Part shown: one piece after another, positions 1-9,006 of the stretch | How the letters are laid out: every line of letters starts with the position of its first letter | Numbering within the stretch: position 1 is the first letter of the stretch | NCBI RefSeq assembly: GCF_035968265.1 | Contig: NZ_JAVYIM010000002.1 | Coordinates: 330,907-394,906 of the forward strand | DNA length: 64,000 nucleotides | Origin: Nitrosarchaeum sp. | GTDB lineage: Archaea > Thermoproteota > Nitrososphaeria > Nitrososphaerales > Nitrosopumilaceae | Reading direction: 5' to 3' | Program-made: the position numbers and the translations under genes | The notes under the pieces: model-generated | Databases searched by the model: none | The model's input: the letters and a program-made list of their open reading frames with translations, nothing else | Told to the model about the DNA's origin: nothing

Positions 1-557
1 TTGAAAAACTCCAACTTGCTGTAGCAAATACTATAGTGATTGCAGTGGGGCCTAAAACAAAAATTGCACTAGAAAATGAGGGAATCAAAATTGCCCACGT
101 GCCAAATATCTATTCCTCAGTAGGCGTTGGAGAATTATTTACAAAATTACATGCAGTTGGAAAAAAAGTAATTGTTCCAAGAAGCGGTGCTTCAACACCT
201 TTTTTGAAAGAATTATTGGAAAAAATAGGAATCAATGTAAAGGAAATTCATCTATACGATGTTTGTGCCTTTAGGGATATCTCTCAATGGAATGAATTTA
301 GGGAATTATTTTCAAAAAATAAAGTGGATGGAATTGTGTTTACCAGCGTATCATCTGTTAAAGCATTTTTTGAAATAATGACAAAAGATTATGATGAAAA
401 TTCATTGTTGGAAAATATGGCAAAATTATCAGTAATTTCAATTGGACCCTTTACATCTGATGAGCTCAAAAAATTTAAAATTAAAAATACTATATCTCAG
501 GTCCATACTGTCTCAGGTGCATTTGATACTGTGAAAACTATTTTTTCAATTATCTAG
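1..557 (+). CDS. hemD: Uroporphyrinogen-III synthase, 5' partial
   Basis: Closes and rearranges hydroxymethylbilane to uroporphyrinogen III, the branch point to siroheme, heme and cobamides. The reading frame is open from base 3 with no start codon, so the gene begins left of the window. The visible 184 residues contain the typical IAVGPKT segment and the VPRSGAS segment of the two-lobed HemD fold, and end normally at a TAG. A full family member has about 250 residues, so perhaps 60-80 are missing. An internal GTG at 36 is not the likely true start. Other tetrapyrrole genes occur at 18-25 kb. Assignment is by motif and length, fairly sure. Confidence 0.8.
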   Translation, partial: EKLQLAVANTIVIAVGPKTKIALENEGIKIAHVPNIYSSVGVGELFTKLHAVGKKVIVPRSGASTPFLKELLEKIGINVKEIHLYDVCAFRDISQWNEFRELFSKNKVDGIVFTSVSSVKAFFEIMTKDYDENSLLENMAKLSVISIGPFTSDELKKFKIKNTISQVHTVSGAFDTVKTIFSII

Positions 558-722
558 AATCACCTGAAATCTTTATCATGTCTGTATGATTTACTGTCGC
601 TGACTTTGTTATTTTCGAAATGATTCTAAATCTGGCTAAATTCAAAACTTTCTTTTTGCATAACTGCACTTTGACCTTTCTTTTTTCCGATCTACAGTCT
701 AACTACAAGTCATATGTATAGT

Positions 723-750
723 TAATATATATCCGATATTTTATAATAAA
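723..750 (+). promoter_or_regulatory. TATA promoter of the PKD-repeat protein
   Basis: The AT-rich TATA-like run TAATATATATCC starts at 723, so its centre lies about 26 nt before the GTG at 754. This is the spacing expected for an archaeal promoter producing a leaderless mRNA. A second A/T run (TTTTATAATAAATT) lies at 739-752 and is too close to serve that start. Confidence 0.5.
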
Positions 751-753
751 TTA

Positions 754-2874
754 GTGAATTCGCATATTATCTTACTATCTGTAGTTTTTAGTCTATTTTT
801 AGCTGGTTCTGTATCAACTTACTCTTTTGCTCAAACCAACACCGTAGAAGTTGTTGAGAATAGAATCGTTACACTAGTCGGCGAAGGAATTGATCCTGAT
901 GACGACACTCTAACATTTGAATGGGTACAAGTTGACGGTGAACAAGTCGAATTATCCTCAAATAATGATCCAATGCCAACATTCATGGCTCCAGAGGTTG
1001 TAAACGGTCAAATCAAAGTCTTGACATTCACATTAACTGTAACTGACCCATTTGGTGCAGCAAGTTCTGACACAGTTGAAGTCATTGTAAACCCAGTTAA
1101 TCACGCTCCAATTGTTAGTGCAGGCAGAGACCAAGTCACATTTAAAACAATTAACGTAGTTACTCTAGTCAGCAGCGTTGTCGATCCAGACGGCGACTCA
1201 TTGACCTATAATTGGAAACAAATTGCAGGTCAAACAATTCCATTATCTTCTACTACTGGAAAATATCTAACTATTCTTCCAATGCATATTGATTATTCTC
1301 AAACCAATCCACTAACATTCGAACTTACTGTTGAGGATGGTTTTGGTGGTGTAGGTAGTGACACCGTAAGCGTTTATCCATTAACTGGTCTTTTATCAAA
1401 TAGATTAATTTCAATTCAAGCAGGTCCAATGCAAACTGTACATGAAGGAGAAACCGTTACACTTAGTGCAACTGGACAAACTGCAAATGGACAACCAATC
1501 AGTTACTCTTGGGTACAACTAATTGGAACCGGAGTATCATTGAATGCATATACTGGTCCAACAGTCACATTTACAGCACCTGAACTTCCAGATGAAACAG
1601 AAATGATTCTATCATTCCAAGTAACTGGATATTCAGCTGGAAATGGATGGGCAAATGCATTAGCATTAGTTAAAGTAATTCCATCCAATGCTGGACCATT
1701 AGCTGATGCAGGACCAGATCAAAGTGTAGGTGAAAAATCACTAGTAAAATTAATTGGAACAGCTACTGATCCTGATGACGCTGAAAGCAAATTACGTTAT
1801 TCCTGGAAACAAACATCTGGAATGAATGTAGAATTATACAAACAGGCTTCATTCTCTGTGTATTTCTTCGCACCAATGATTAATACTAGTTCTGAAACTC
1901 TAACTTTTGAATTAACTGTAACTGATCCTTCTGGCAACTCTGACAAAGACGATGTATCTGTAGTTGTTAGTACTGTAAACTTGCCACCAAGAGCAAATGC
2001 AGGTCCAGATAGAAAGATTATTGGAGAATCTCAAGTAACTGTAACTGGTTCAGGCTTTGATCCAGAAAATCTACCAATTACATATGAATGGAAACAACTA
2101 GCTGGAGAAACAGTCACATTTGATGCTACAAAGCCAACATTCTCATTTAAAGCACCATCCGTAGTTTCTGGTGAAACTAAACGAATGGTATTCCAATTAA
2201 CAGTAACTGACTCTGAAAATCAAAAGGGAACTGATCAATTGATCCTCCTCGTAGTTCCAGAAAATAGTGCTCCAATCGTAGATGCTGGCGTTGATCAAAT
2301 TGCTGATGAGAGAACTATGGTTGATCTAGTTTGTTCAGCATATGACCCAGATGGTGATACAGTAACATCCACATGGACTTCATCAAACAGTGATGTTGTA
2401 ATTGATATGCCTTCATCTCTAAGTACCTCTGTAACACTCCCAGCAGTCACTACCGATCAAACCATTAGCATGACATGTACTGCATCTGATGGTAGACTCT
2501 CTTCATCTGATAGCATGAACATTAAAGTTGTAAACACATTGAATCTACCAATCGTAGCAGATGCAGGTCCTGATCAAATCGTAAATGAAAATGTCAAGAT
2601 TTCATTAGATGGTAGCAAGAGCAATGACCCAGAAGAACAAGAACTTTCATACATGTGGAGCCAAGTATCTGGTGAAACAGTAAAGTTGTCTTCAACATCT
2701 TCAGTGACTCCATCATTTACATCTCCAATAGTTGCAAATAATGAAATCAAAGTACTAGTCTTCGAACTTAGAGTCTTTGATGACAATGGTCGTTCATCAA
2801 CTGATACTGTGACAATTACAGTTGACCCAGTTAATGCTGCACCAACAGCAACTGCAACTGCTAAACAATCTTGA
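754..2874 (+). CDS. Secreted multi-domain PKD/Ig-like repeat protein
   Basis: A 706-residue exported protein built almost entirely of about seven beta-sandwich repeats of roughly 90 residues. Residues 1-27 form a signal peptide ending near SFAQ. Repeats start near residues 28, 120, 222, 317, 414, 508 and 603. Each carries a variant of ADAGPDQ, then TDPD, then a YSWKQ-like strand, a FxAP segment and a TLTFELTVTD strand, as in PKD and related K319L-type domains. There is no C-terminal membrane anchor or sorting motif that I recognise; it ends in a Thr/Ala-rich tail. It probably acts at the cell surface in adhesion or matrix formation. GTG start chosen because of the signal peptide and TATA spacing. 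No partner gene is obvious. Confidence 0.8.
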   Translation: MNSHIILLSVVFSLFLAGSVSTYSFAQTNTVEVVENRIVTLVGEGIDPDDDTLTFEWVQVDGEQVELSSNNDPMPTFMAPEVVNGQIKVLTFTLTVTDPFGAASSDTVEVIVNPVNHAPIVSAGRDQVTFKTINVVTLVSSVVDPDGDSLTYNWKQIAGQTIPLSSTTGKYLTILPMHIDYSQTNPLTFELTVEDGFGGVGSDTVSVYPLTGLLSNRLISIQAGPMQTVHEGETVTLSATGQTANGQPISYSWVQLIGTGVSLNAYTGPTVTFTAPELPDETEMILSFQVTGYSAGNGWANALALVKVIPSNAGPLADAGPDQSVGEKSLVKLIGTATDPDDAESKLRYSWKQTSGMNVELYKQASFSVYFFAPMINTSSETLTFELTVTDPSGNSDKDDVSVVVSTVNLPPRANAGPDRKIIGESQVTVTGSGFDPENLPITYEWKQLAGETVTFDATKPTFSFKAPSVVSGETKRMVFQLTVTDSENQKGTDQLILLVVPENSAPIVDAGVDQIADERTMVDLVCSAYDPDGDTVTSTWTSSNSDVVIDMPSSLSTSVTLPAVTTDQTISMTCTASDGRLSSSDSMNIKVVNTLNLPIVADAGPDQIVNENVKISLDGSKSNDPEEQELSYMWSQVSGETVKLSSTSSVTPSFTSPIVANNEIKVLVFELRVFDDNGRSSTDTVTITVDPVNAAPTATATAKQS

Positions 2875-2977
2875 TTCTAAATTTATTTTAAATCTGAATT
2901 ATTTTATCTGATCATCTATATCGTCTTTGATTTTAACAGTAAAAGTCTAATTCTAATTTAGCGTTTAAGTAAATGAT

Positions 2978-4207
2978 ATGATTTTAAATTGGCTAACAAG
3001 AGATGGTAAATTATTACTTTCTGCTAGAATAGTCCGAACATTTTCTTATGGCTTTCTGAGCATGATTCTGGCAATTTATCTGAGTTTGATTGGCTTTGAT
3101 GAAATCTTAATTGGGTTTATTTTATCTGCAACTCTTGTAAATAGCATAATTTTCAACTTATTTTCTAGCTTTTTTGCAGATCGAATTGGGAGAAAAAAAG
3201 TACTGATAATTTATGCCTCTTTGATGGGAATATCCGGCGGTGTTTTTTTTGCCACTGAAAATTATTTTGCACTGATCATTGCCGCCTTTATTGGAACAAT
3301 CAATGTCACTGGTTCTGAAACTGGAGCATTTTTGTCATTAGAGCAAGCTATACTTCCACAAACTGTAAAAAATATCAAAAAACGAAATACTGTTTTTGCA
3401 CTTTATAATATGATTGGAACATTTGCAATGGCCGGGGGAATTTTGTTGGCTTCTTTACCTCAAATTATGGAAGAATCTTTTGGGTTTTCTACAATTGACT
3501 CATTTAAGCCGCTCTTCTTGATTTACATGTTGGCAGGGATTGCCGTTGTAGTGATCTATTTTTTCTTTTCAAAAGAAATTGAAGTTAAAAAATCACTTGA
3601 TTCAAAATCATTTTCATCTAATTTGTCTCCAAAATCCAAACAAATTATTCTTAAAATGTCATCTTTGTTTGCATTGGATTCTTTTGCAGGAGGATTTGTA
3701 ATTCAAAGTATTGTTGCTTTTTGGTTTTTCACAAAGTTTGGAGTAGATCTTACAACATTATCCATAATTTTTTCAATTGCAGGAGTACTTACAGCAATTT
3801 CTTTTTTCTTTGCAGCAAAAATTGCAGATAAGATAGGATTGATAAACACTATGGTTTTTACTCACATTCCATCAAACATTCTTTTAATTCTAGTTGCATT
3901 TGCACCTACTTTTCATATTGCGCTAGCATTGTATTTGGTTAGAATGAGCTTGTCTCAGATGGATGTTCCAACAAGACAAGCATACATTGTCACAGTTGTT
4001 GAAGAAAATGAGAGAACCGCAGCCGCTGGAATAACAAACACATCAAGAAATATCGCTCAGTCTATTAGTCCATCTATAACTGGCGCAATAATTCATTCTT
4101 TGTGGTTTTCTGCACCATTTGTAATTGGTGGATTATTAAAAATCATTTATGATGTAGGGATATATGCAAGTTTTAGAAAGATCAAACCTTCGTATGAATC
4201 TGAATAA
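2978..4207 (+). CDS. Major facilitator superfamily transporter
   Basis: A 409-residue integral membrane protein with about 12 hydrophobic segments. The MFS loop 2-3 signature appears as ADRIGRKK at residues 67-74, and a weaker copy (AAKIADKIG) appears in the second half, consistent with the 6+6 duplication. The charged stretch around residues 200-220 is the usual central cytoplasmic loop. Substrate cannot be read from the sequence; drug or metabolite efflux are both possible. It stands alone between two exported-protein genes on the same strand, with its own AT-rich upstream region. Confidence 0.85.
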   Translation: MILNWLTRDGKLLLSARIVRTFSYGFLSMILAIYLSLIGFDEILIGFILSATLVNSIIFNLFSSFFADRIGRKKVLIIYASLMGISGGVFFATENYFALIIAAFIGTINVTGSETGAFLSLEQAILPQTVKNIKKRNTVFALYNMIGTFAMAGGILLASLPQIMEESFGFSTIDSFKPLFLIYMLAGIAVVVIYFFFSKEIEVKKSLDSKSFSSNLSPKSKQIILKMSSLFALDSFAGGFVIQSIVAFWFFTKFGVDLTTLSIIFSIAGVLTAISFFFAAKIADKIGLINTMVFTHIPSNILLILVAFAPTFHIALALYLVRMSLSQMDVPTRQAYIVTVVEENERTAAAGITNTSRNIAQSISPSITGAIIHSLWFSAPFVIGGLLKIIYDVGIYASFRKIKPSYESE

Positions 4208-4344
4208 TGACTGTCGAAATTCTCCTTTTTTAATCAATTTCTGATTTCCATGCAAAATTCATCTATATGGCCGTCTCTTGTTAATAGCCATTCCTGATTA
4301 TTGATCCGTCATTCTTTATATGGATAGTTCATCAAAATCTGATA

Positions 4345-5529
4345 ATGAAAAAGACACAACTTCTAAGTATTGTTTTTTCACTGATCATGGTTACTGGCGT
4401 TGCTGCTGGAAATGTGGCATATGCTGAATCAGATGAAAAACAAAACGACCTCAAAGAAAAACTTGCAAACTTTTGCAACATGACTGATACTGAAAAAGAG
4501 CAGTTCTTTTTGGATCATCCAAGAATAGCCCAATTCAAAGACAGACTGGCAAGTATTTGTGAGCAAAGCGAAGATGAACGCAAAATTTCTATTGAATCTT
4601 TCATCGAAGAAATCAAACAAAAATCTGATTATGACATGACAGACAAACTAGAAAAATATTGTTTAATGTCTGATGCTGACAAGGAATCATTTTTGGCAGA
4701 TTTTGATAAAGCAGATCTAAAAGATAGACTGGATGCATATTGTGCATTAGATGAATCTGGAAGAGATGCTTACATTACTGAGCATCAAATGTTAGTAGAT
4801 GAGATGCAAAAAAGACACACAGAAATGAGTAATCATAAAGCAGAATATCAAAGATTTTGTGAAATGACCGCTGATGAACGTGCTGCAGAAATCACTGATG
4901 CTGAAAAATTAGCCAAAGTTTCTGAATGGTGTGAAATGACACCTGAACAAAGAGAAGCATACAAAAAAGAAAATCATGATGCTGCAATGAATTTCAAAGA
5001 AAAACACTTTGATGCACTAGAGAGAATGAAAGAAAATCATGACATGTCGCAAAGATTACGAGCCATGATAATGTCTCCTGATATTTCTCAAGAGAAAATG
5101 TATGATCTTAGAGCAAAGTACCAAGAAAAGCATGGCGATTTAGATGAGAAAAGAGCTGAGCTACAAACAAAATTCAAAGATCATGCATCTGCAATGCTAG
5201 GCAAACTCACTGATGAGAAAAAAGCTGATATTTTAGCAAGACATGCAGAGATGAAGGCACTAAAATCTGAATTGCGAGAAAAGTCGTCTATCTTAACTGA
5301 TGAGGAAAAACAAGAACTTAGAGCAGAATTCATTGAAAAGGCAAAATCTGCACAATTAGCGTGGATTTCACCACGACAGCAAGTATCCGCAGGAATTGAT
5401 GCTGGAGAAATTGAATGTCGCGAAGGATACAGTCTTGTAATGAAATCATCAAACGGATTGCCAATGTGCTTAAAAGCTGATTCGGCACTTCGAATGATTG
5501 AAAATGGTTTTGCAATCCCTACAAACTAA
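4345..5529 (+). CDS. Secreted helical protein with single-cysteine repeats
   Basis: A 394-residue exported, highly charged protein. Residues 1-27 are a signal peptide (cleavage near AYA-ES). Residues 40-200 hold six degenerate repeats of the form aromatic-Cys-x-Met-Thr/Ser-x3-Arg/Lys, with cysteines at 44, 72, 106, 133, 172 and 196. Residues 215-335 are predicted long helix or coiled coil rich in Glu, Lys and Met. The end (358-390) has two more cysteines in the pattern ECREGY ... GLPMC followed by a small helix, a module I believe recurs in secreted thaumarchaeal proteins. Function unknown; metal or redox chemistry through the cysteines is only a guess. A T-rich terminator follows. Confidence 0.75.
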   Translation: MKKTQLLSIVFSLIMVTGVAAGNVAYAESDEKQNDLKEKLANFCNMTDTEKEQFFLDHPRIAQFKDRLASICEQSEDERKISIESFIEEIKQKSDYDMTDKLEKYCLMSDADKESFLADFDKADLKDRLDAYCALDESGRDAYITEHQMLVDEMQKRHTEMSNHKAEYQRFCEMTADERAAEITDAEKLAKVSEWCEMTPEQREAYKKENHDAAMNFKEKHFDALERMKENHDMSQRLRAMIMSPDISQEKMYDLRAKYQEKHGDLDEKRAELQTKFKDHASAMLGKLTDEKKADILARHAEMKALKSELREKSSILTDEEKQELRAEFIEKAKSAQLAWISPRQQVSAGIDAGEIECREGYSLVMKSSNGLPMCLKADSALRMIENGFAIPTN

Positions 5530-5864
5530 TCTCTTTTTTTATTTTTATGGATTTTCTAAAAAAATACGTATAAAACAAATACAAATTTGTTGATAAATTA
5601 CGCTAAAATAAACTCTAAATTATAACATTTCAATTATCTATTTAATGATCTTTGAGAGCATCAAATTTATCTAATGATTCATTAAATCAATTCGGAAATG
5701 ATCTGAAGAATTTTTCATCATTAAAATATTCTATTGTACGTACATCTATGCATAATGTTAATTTTCAAATCGATATTTTGTTTGAACTCTAAAATTTAGC
5801 TTAAGCTATTTAGCTGCGCCTATTTTTCCTCATGTATTTATAATATAACGATGTTATGCTATGC
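5530..5864 (+). promoter_or_regulatory. Control region of the suf operon
   Basis: This 335-nt gap has no plausible gene. It contains a T-tract terminator at its left end, a 10-bp palindrome TGTACGTACA at 5735-5744, a perfect 12-bp palindrome TAGCTTAAGCTA at 5797-5808, and a TATA element ATTTATAATA at about 5836-5845. The TATA centre is 25 nt before the ATG at 5865, so the sufB mRNA is probably leaderless. The 12-bp palindrome ends about 27 nt before the TATA, a good place for an operator or activator site. That a regulator binds there is inference. Confidence 0.5.
5533..5546 (+). terminator. T-tract terminator
   Basis: Seven or more T residues, an A, then five T residues directly after the stop of the cysteine-repeat protein. 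Archaeal RNA polymerase ends transcription at such U-tracts without needing a hairpin. Confidence 0.45.
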
Positions 5865-7265
5865 ATGGCTACAGAAAATCTAAACATGGATTATACAAAA
5901 TATGATTTTAAGGACTCTACTGACTTGTATGTGCATCTCAGTAAAAAAGGACTCTCAAAAGATACTGTTATCGCAATTAGCAAAATGAAAGATGAACCTC
6001 AATGGATGCTTGACTTTAGATTAAGATCTTTTGAAATTTTCATGAAAAAACCAATGCCGACTTGGGGCGGAGATCTCAGTGTTATTGATTTTCAAAATAT
6101 TTACTATTATGCAAAAGCAACTGAGAAAACTGAAAAGAACTGGGATGATGTTCCAGCTGAAGTAAAAGCTACTTTTGATAAATTGGGAATTCCAGAAGCT
6201 GAAAAGAAGTTCTTGGCAGGTGTTGGTGCACAATACGAGTCAGAAGTTGTTTACCATAGTCTAAGAGAAGACTTGGCAAAACAAGGTGTCTTGTTTTTGG
6301 ATACTGATTCTGCACTAAAACAATATCCTGAAATTTTCAAAAAATACTTCGGTAAAATTATTCCTCCAGAGGACAACAAGTTTGCAGCACTAAACAGTGC
6401 AGTATGGAGTGGTGGTTCGTTTATCTACATTCCACCAGGAGTCAAAGTTGACATGCCATTACAAGCCTATTTCAGAATTAACGCTGAAAACATTGGACAA
6501 TTTGAGAGAACACTCATCATAGCTGATGAAGGATCTGAGGTTCACTATATCGAAGGATGTACTGCCCCTGTCTATTCTTCTGAATCATTACACTCAGCAG
6601 TAGTTGAATTAGTAGCACACAAGGATGCAAAATTACGTTACACTACAATCCAAAACTGGAGTAGTGATGTGTATAATCTAGTCACAAAACGTGCTTATGC
6701 ATATGAAGGCGCAACTGTAGAATGGATTGATGGAAACATTGGAAGTAAACTCACAATGAAATATCCTGGAATTTATCTACTAGGTGAAAGAGCATATGGT
6801 GAAACACTATCAATTGCTTTTGCAGGAAAAGGACAACACCAAGATACTGGTGCCAAAATGGTCCATCTTGCACCAAATACAACATCAAAAATTACATCCA
6901 AGTCTGTCAGCAGACTAGATGGAAGATCAACTTATCGAGGATTACTCAATGTTGCAAAAGGTGCAACTAATGTAAAATCAACTGTAAGGTGTGACGCATT
7001 ACTATTAGATGATACATCAAAAACTGATACCTATCCTTACATGGAAATTAATCAAGAAGATGCAACAATTACTCATGAAGCAACTGTAGGAAAAATTGGA
7101 GATGAACAAATCTTCTATCTGATGACTAGAGGTTTCACTGAAGAAGAAGCATTATCTCTAATTGTCAATGGATTCATGGAACCATTCACAAAAGAATTGC
7201 CAATGGAATATGCCGTAGAATTAAACCGCCTCATCAAATTAGAGATGGACGACTCGGTGGGTTAA
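5865..7265 (+). CDS. sufB: Fe-S cluster assembly scaffold SufB
   Basis: Core of the SufBCD complex that builds [4Fe-4S] clusters in the cytosol. The protein shows family segments such as [14 protein letters not shown], the central right-handed beta-helix, and the C-terminal [15 protein letters not shown] block. I place the start at 5865 (MATENLNM, 466 residues) rather than at the in-frame ATG 5856, because the TATA spacing fits 5865. First gene of an operon continuing into sufD with a 27-nt gap. SufC, its ATPase partner, is not in the operon but about 18 kb away on the opposite strand. Confidence 0.95.
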   Translation: MATENLNMDYTKYDFKDSTDLYVHLSKKGLSKDTVIAISKMKDEPQWMLDFRLRSFEIFMKKPMPTWGGDLSVIDFQNIYYYAKATEKTEKNWDDVPAEVKATFDKLGIPEAEKKFLAGVGAQYESEVVYHSLREDLAKQGVLFLDTDSALKQYPEIFKKYFGKIIPPEDNKFAALNSAVWSGGSFIYIPPGVKVDMPLQAYFRINAENIGQFERTLIIADEGSEVHYIEGCTAPVYSSESLHSAVVELVAHKDAKLRYTTIQNWSSDVYNLVTKRAYAYEGATVEWIDGNIGSKLTMKYPGIYLLGERAYGETLSIAFAGKGQHQDTGAKMVHLAPNTTSKITSKSVSRLDGRSTYRGLLNVAKGATNVKSTVRCDALLLDDTSKTDTYPYMEINQEDATITHEATVGKIGDEQIFYLMTRGFTEEEALSLIVNGFMEPFTKELPMEYAVELNRLIKLEMDDSVG

Positions 7266-7292
7266 ACCACTCACTTTCAATTTCGATTAATC

Positions 7293-8690
7293 ATGTCTCA
7301 AACACTGTCACAAATTAACTCTCGACATGTTGAAGAAATTTCTTTATCACGAAATGAACCTGATTGGTTAAAACAATACAGGCAGAACTCATTGTCTATT
7401 TATGATGCGTTGCCAATTGAGACATCTCCTTTATACAACAAATACACCGATGCAAAAAAAATGGATCCTCAACAGGTTTCATTTTCTGCAACTACAACTA
7501 ACAACGTACCATCCTTTCTTCAAAAAAGATTATCTGAATTAGAAAAAGAGATTAGCATAATCCAAATAGGAAGTAATACGTACAAAATTCACATTTCAGA
7601 TGATCTAAAATCAAAAGGATTGGTAATCACTTCCATTGATGATGCAATAAAAAATAATCCTGATCTAGTAAAAAAAGCACTAGAGGCATCAAATTCAAAA
7701 GAAGATAAATTTACTGCATTAAACAATGCTGCATTTAATTCAGGAATATTTATCCACATCCCACGTAATTTAATACTTGAAAAACCAATCCATATCTTAT
7801 CTTGTTTATCCGATGATGGAATTTCTACCATTGCAAGAAATATTATTTTTGCAGATGAAAGCAGCAAGGCAGTGATTATTCAGGAATTGTACTCTTTTAA
7901 GGCACAAAAACAACAAGCATATCTTGAGCTATTGAACACAAACATTGCTCCAAATGCACAACTCGATGTTACAACATTACAAATGATGGACCAAACAACT
8001 GTAAACTTTTCTACTAGGAGAACTGACTTGGGACAGGATGCTAAAGTCAATTGGTATTCTGGCTTGTTTGGTTCTATGCTATCTAGATACAAAATAGAAT
8101 ATTTTCTTAATGGAACTGGTGCATCCTCAAATGATTCTGAGGTAATATTTGGAAACAATGAACAATCTTTTGATATTCAAACTAACGTGAATCATGAAAG
8201 CCCATCTACTGATGCTAGAGTAGTTGAAAAATCAATTTTAAGAAACAAATCAAAATCCCTCTTTAAAGGAATGATTAGAATTAAAGAAAAAGCAACAAAA
8301 TCAAATTCATTTTTGTCTGGTCGTTCTATCTTACTTGATAAGGATGCAAAATCTGATGCCATCCCTGGATTAGAGATTTTCACTAATGATGTCAAGGCAA
8401 CACATTCTGCATCTGTTGCTCAAATTGATGAAGAACAAATTTTCTATCTAAAAACACGATGTCTTACCGAAGCTGAGGCTGAAAGAACAATTATTGAAGG
8501 ATTTTTGGAGCCATTATCTCGAAAAATGTCATACCAAGTTAGAGCATGGATTGCATACTTGATTGAATCTAAATGGGAATCACGTGAATTAACAATTAAC
8601 ACTGATGAAGAGCTCACAAAGTTTGTTGAAATTGAAGAAACACGTTACAACGAAGATTCTGAAATTGAACAACACTACAAGTATCGGTGA
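7293..8690 (+). CDS. sufD: Fe-S cluster assembly protein SufD
   Basis: A 465-residue SufD/SufB-family protein, partner of SufB in the SufBCD scaffold. It shares the beta-helix core and the C-terminal EEQIFYLKTRCLTEAEAE block with SufB but is diverged at the N-terminus. Its TGA stop overlaps the GTG of the next gene by 4 nt, so translation is coupled. SufD in this position directly after SufB is the normal arrangement. No damage seen. Confidence 0.93.
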   Translation: MSQTLSQINSRHVEEISLSRNEPDWLKQYRQNSLSIYDALPIETSPLYNKYTDAKKMDPQQVSFSATTTNNVPSFLQKRLSELEKEISIIQIGSNTYKIHISDDLKSKGLVITSIDDAIKNNPDLVKKALEASNSKEDKFTALNNAAFNSGIFIHIPRNLILEKPIHILSCLSDDGISTIARNIIFADESSKAVIIQELYSFKAQKQQAYLELLNTNIAPNAQLDVTTLQMMDQTTVNFSTRRTDLGQDAKVNWYSGLFGSMLSRYKIEYFLNGTGASSNDSEVIFGNNEQSFDIQTNVNHESPSTDARVVEKSILRNKSKSLFKGMIRIKEKATKSNSFLSGRSILLDKDAKSDAIPGLEIFTNDVKATHSASVAQIDEEQIFYLKTRCLTEAEAERTIIEGFLEPLSRKMSYQVRAWIAYLIESKWESRELTINTDEELTKFVEIEETRYNEDSEIEQHYKYR

Positions 8691-9004
8691 TTAACTTGGT
8701 TCAATGGATTAAAGCTTGTAAATTAGACCAAGTAAAGACAGGGCAGCTTTTTGGATTCATACATGATGATAAAAAAATTCTCTTGGCAAATCAAAAAGGA
8801 AAAATTTTTGCTACTGACCTAATCTGTACTCATGCAGATGCAGATCTTTCTACAGGATTTCTTACTGATGAAGGTGTGAGATGTCCGTTACATCTCTCTG
8901 TTTTTAATTTGCAAAATGGTAAACCTGAAAATCTTCCTGCTGAAATCCCATTAAACACATACAATGTTAAAATAGATCAAAACGAGATCTATGTGGAGGT
9001 TTAG
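8687..9004 (+). CDS. Rieske-type [2Fe-2S] ferredoxin
   Basis: A 105-residue soluble Rieske domain. Cluster ligands are visible as CTH (Cys47, His49) and CPLH (Cys66, His69), the pattern C-x-H ... C-x2-H. There is no membrane segment or signal, so it acts in the cytoplasm. It is related to the small NirD or aromatic-dioxygenase type ferredoxins. It lies between sufD and sufS, with a 4-nt overlap to sufD and only 2 nt to sufS, which suggests it supplies electrons during cluster assembly or is a dedicated client; both are inferences. GTG start. Confidence 0.9.
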   Translation: MINLVQWIKACKLDQVKTGQLFGFIHDDKKILLANQKGKIFATDLICTHADADLSTGFLTDEGVRCPLHLSVFNLQNGKPENLPAEIPLNTYNVKIDQNEIYVEV

Positions 9005-9006
9005 AC

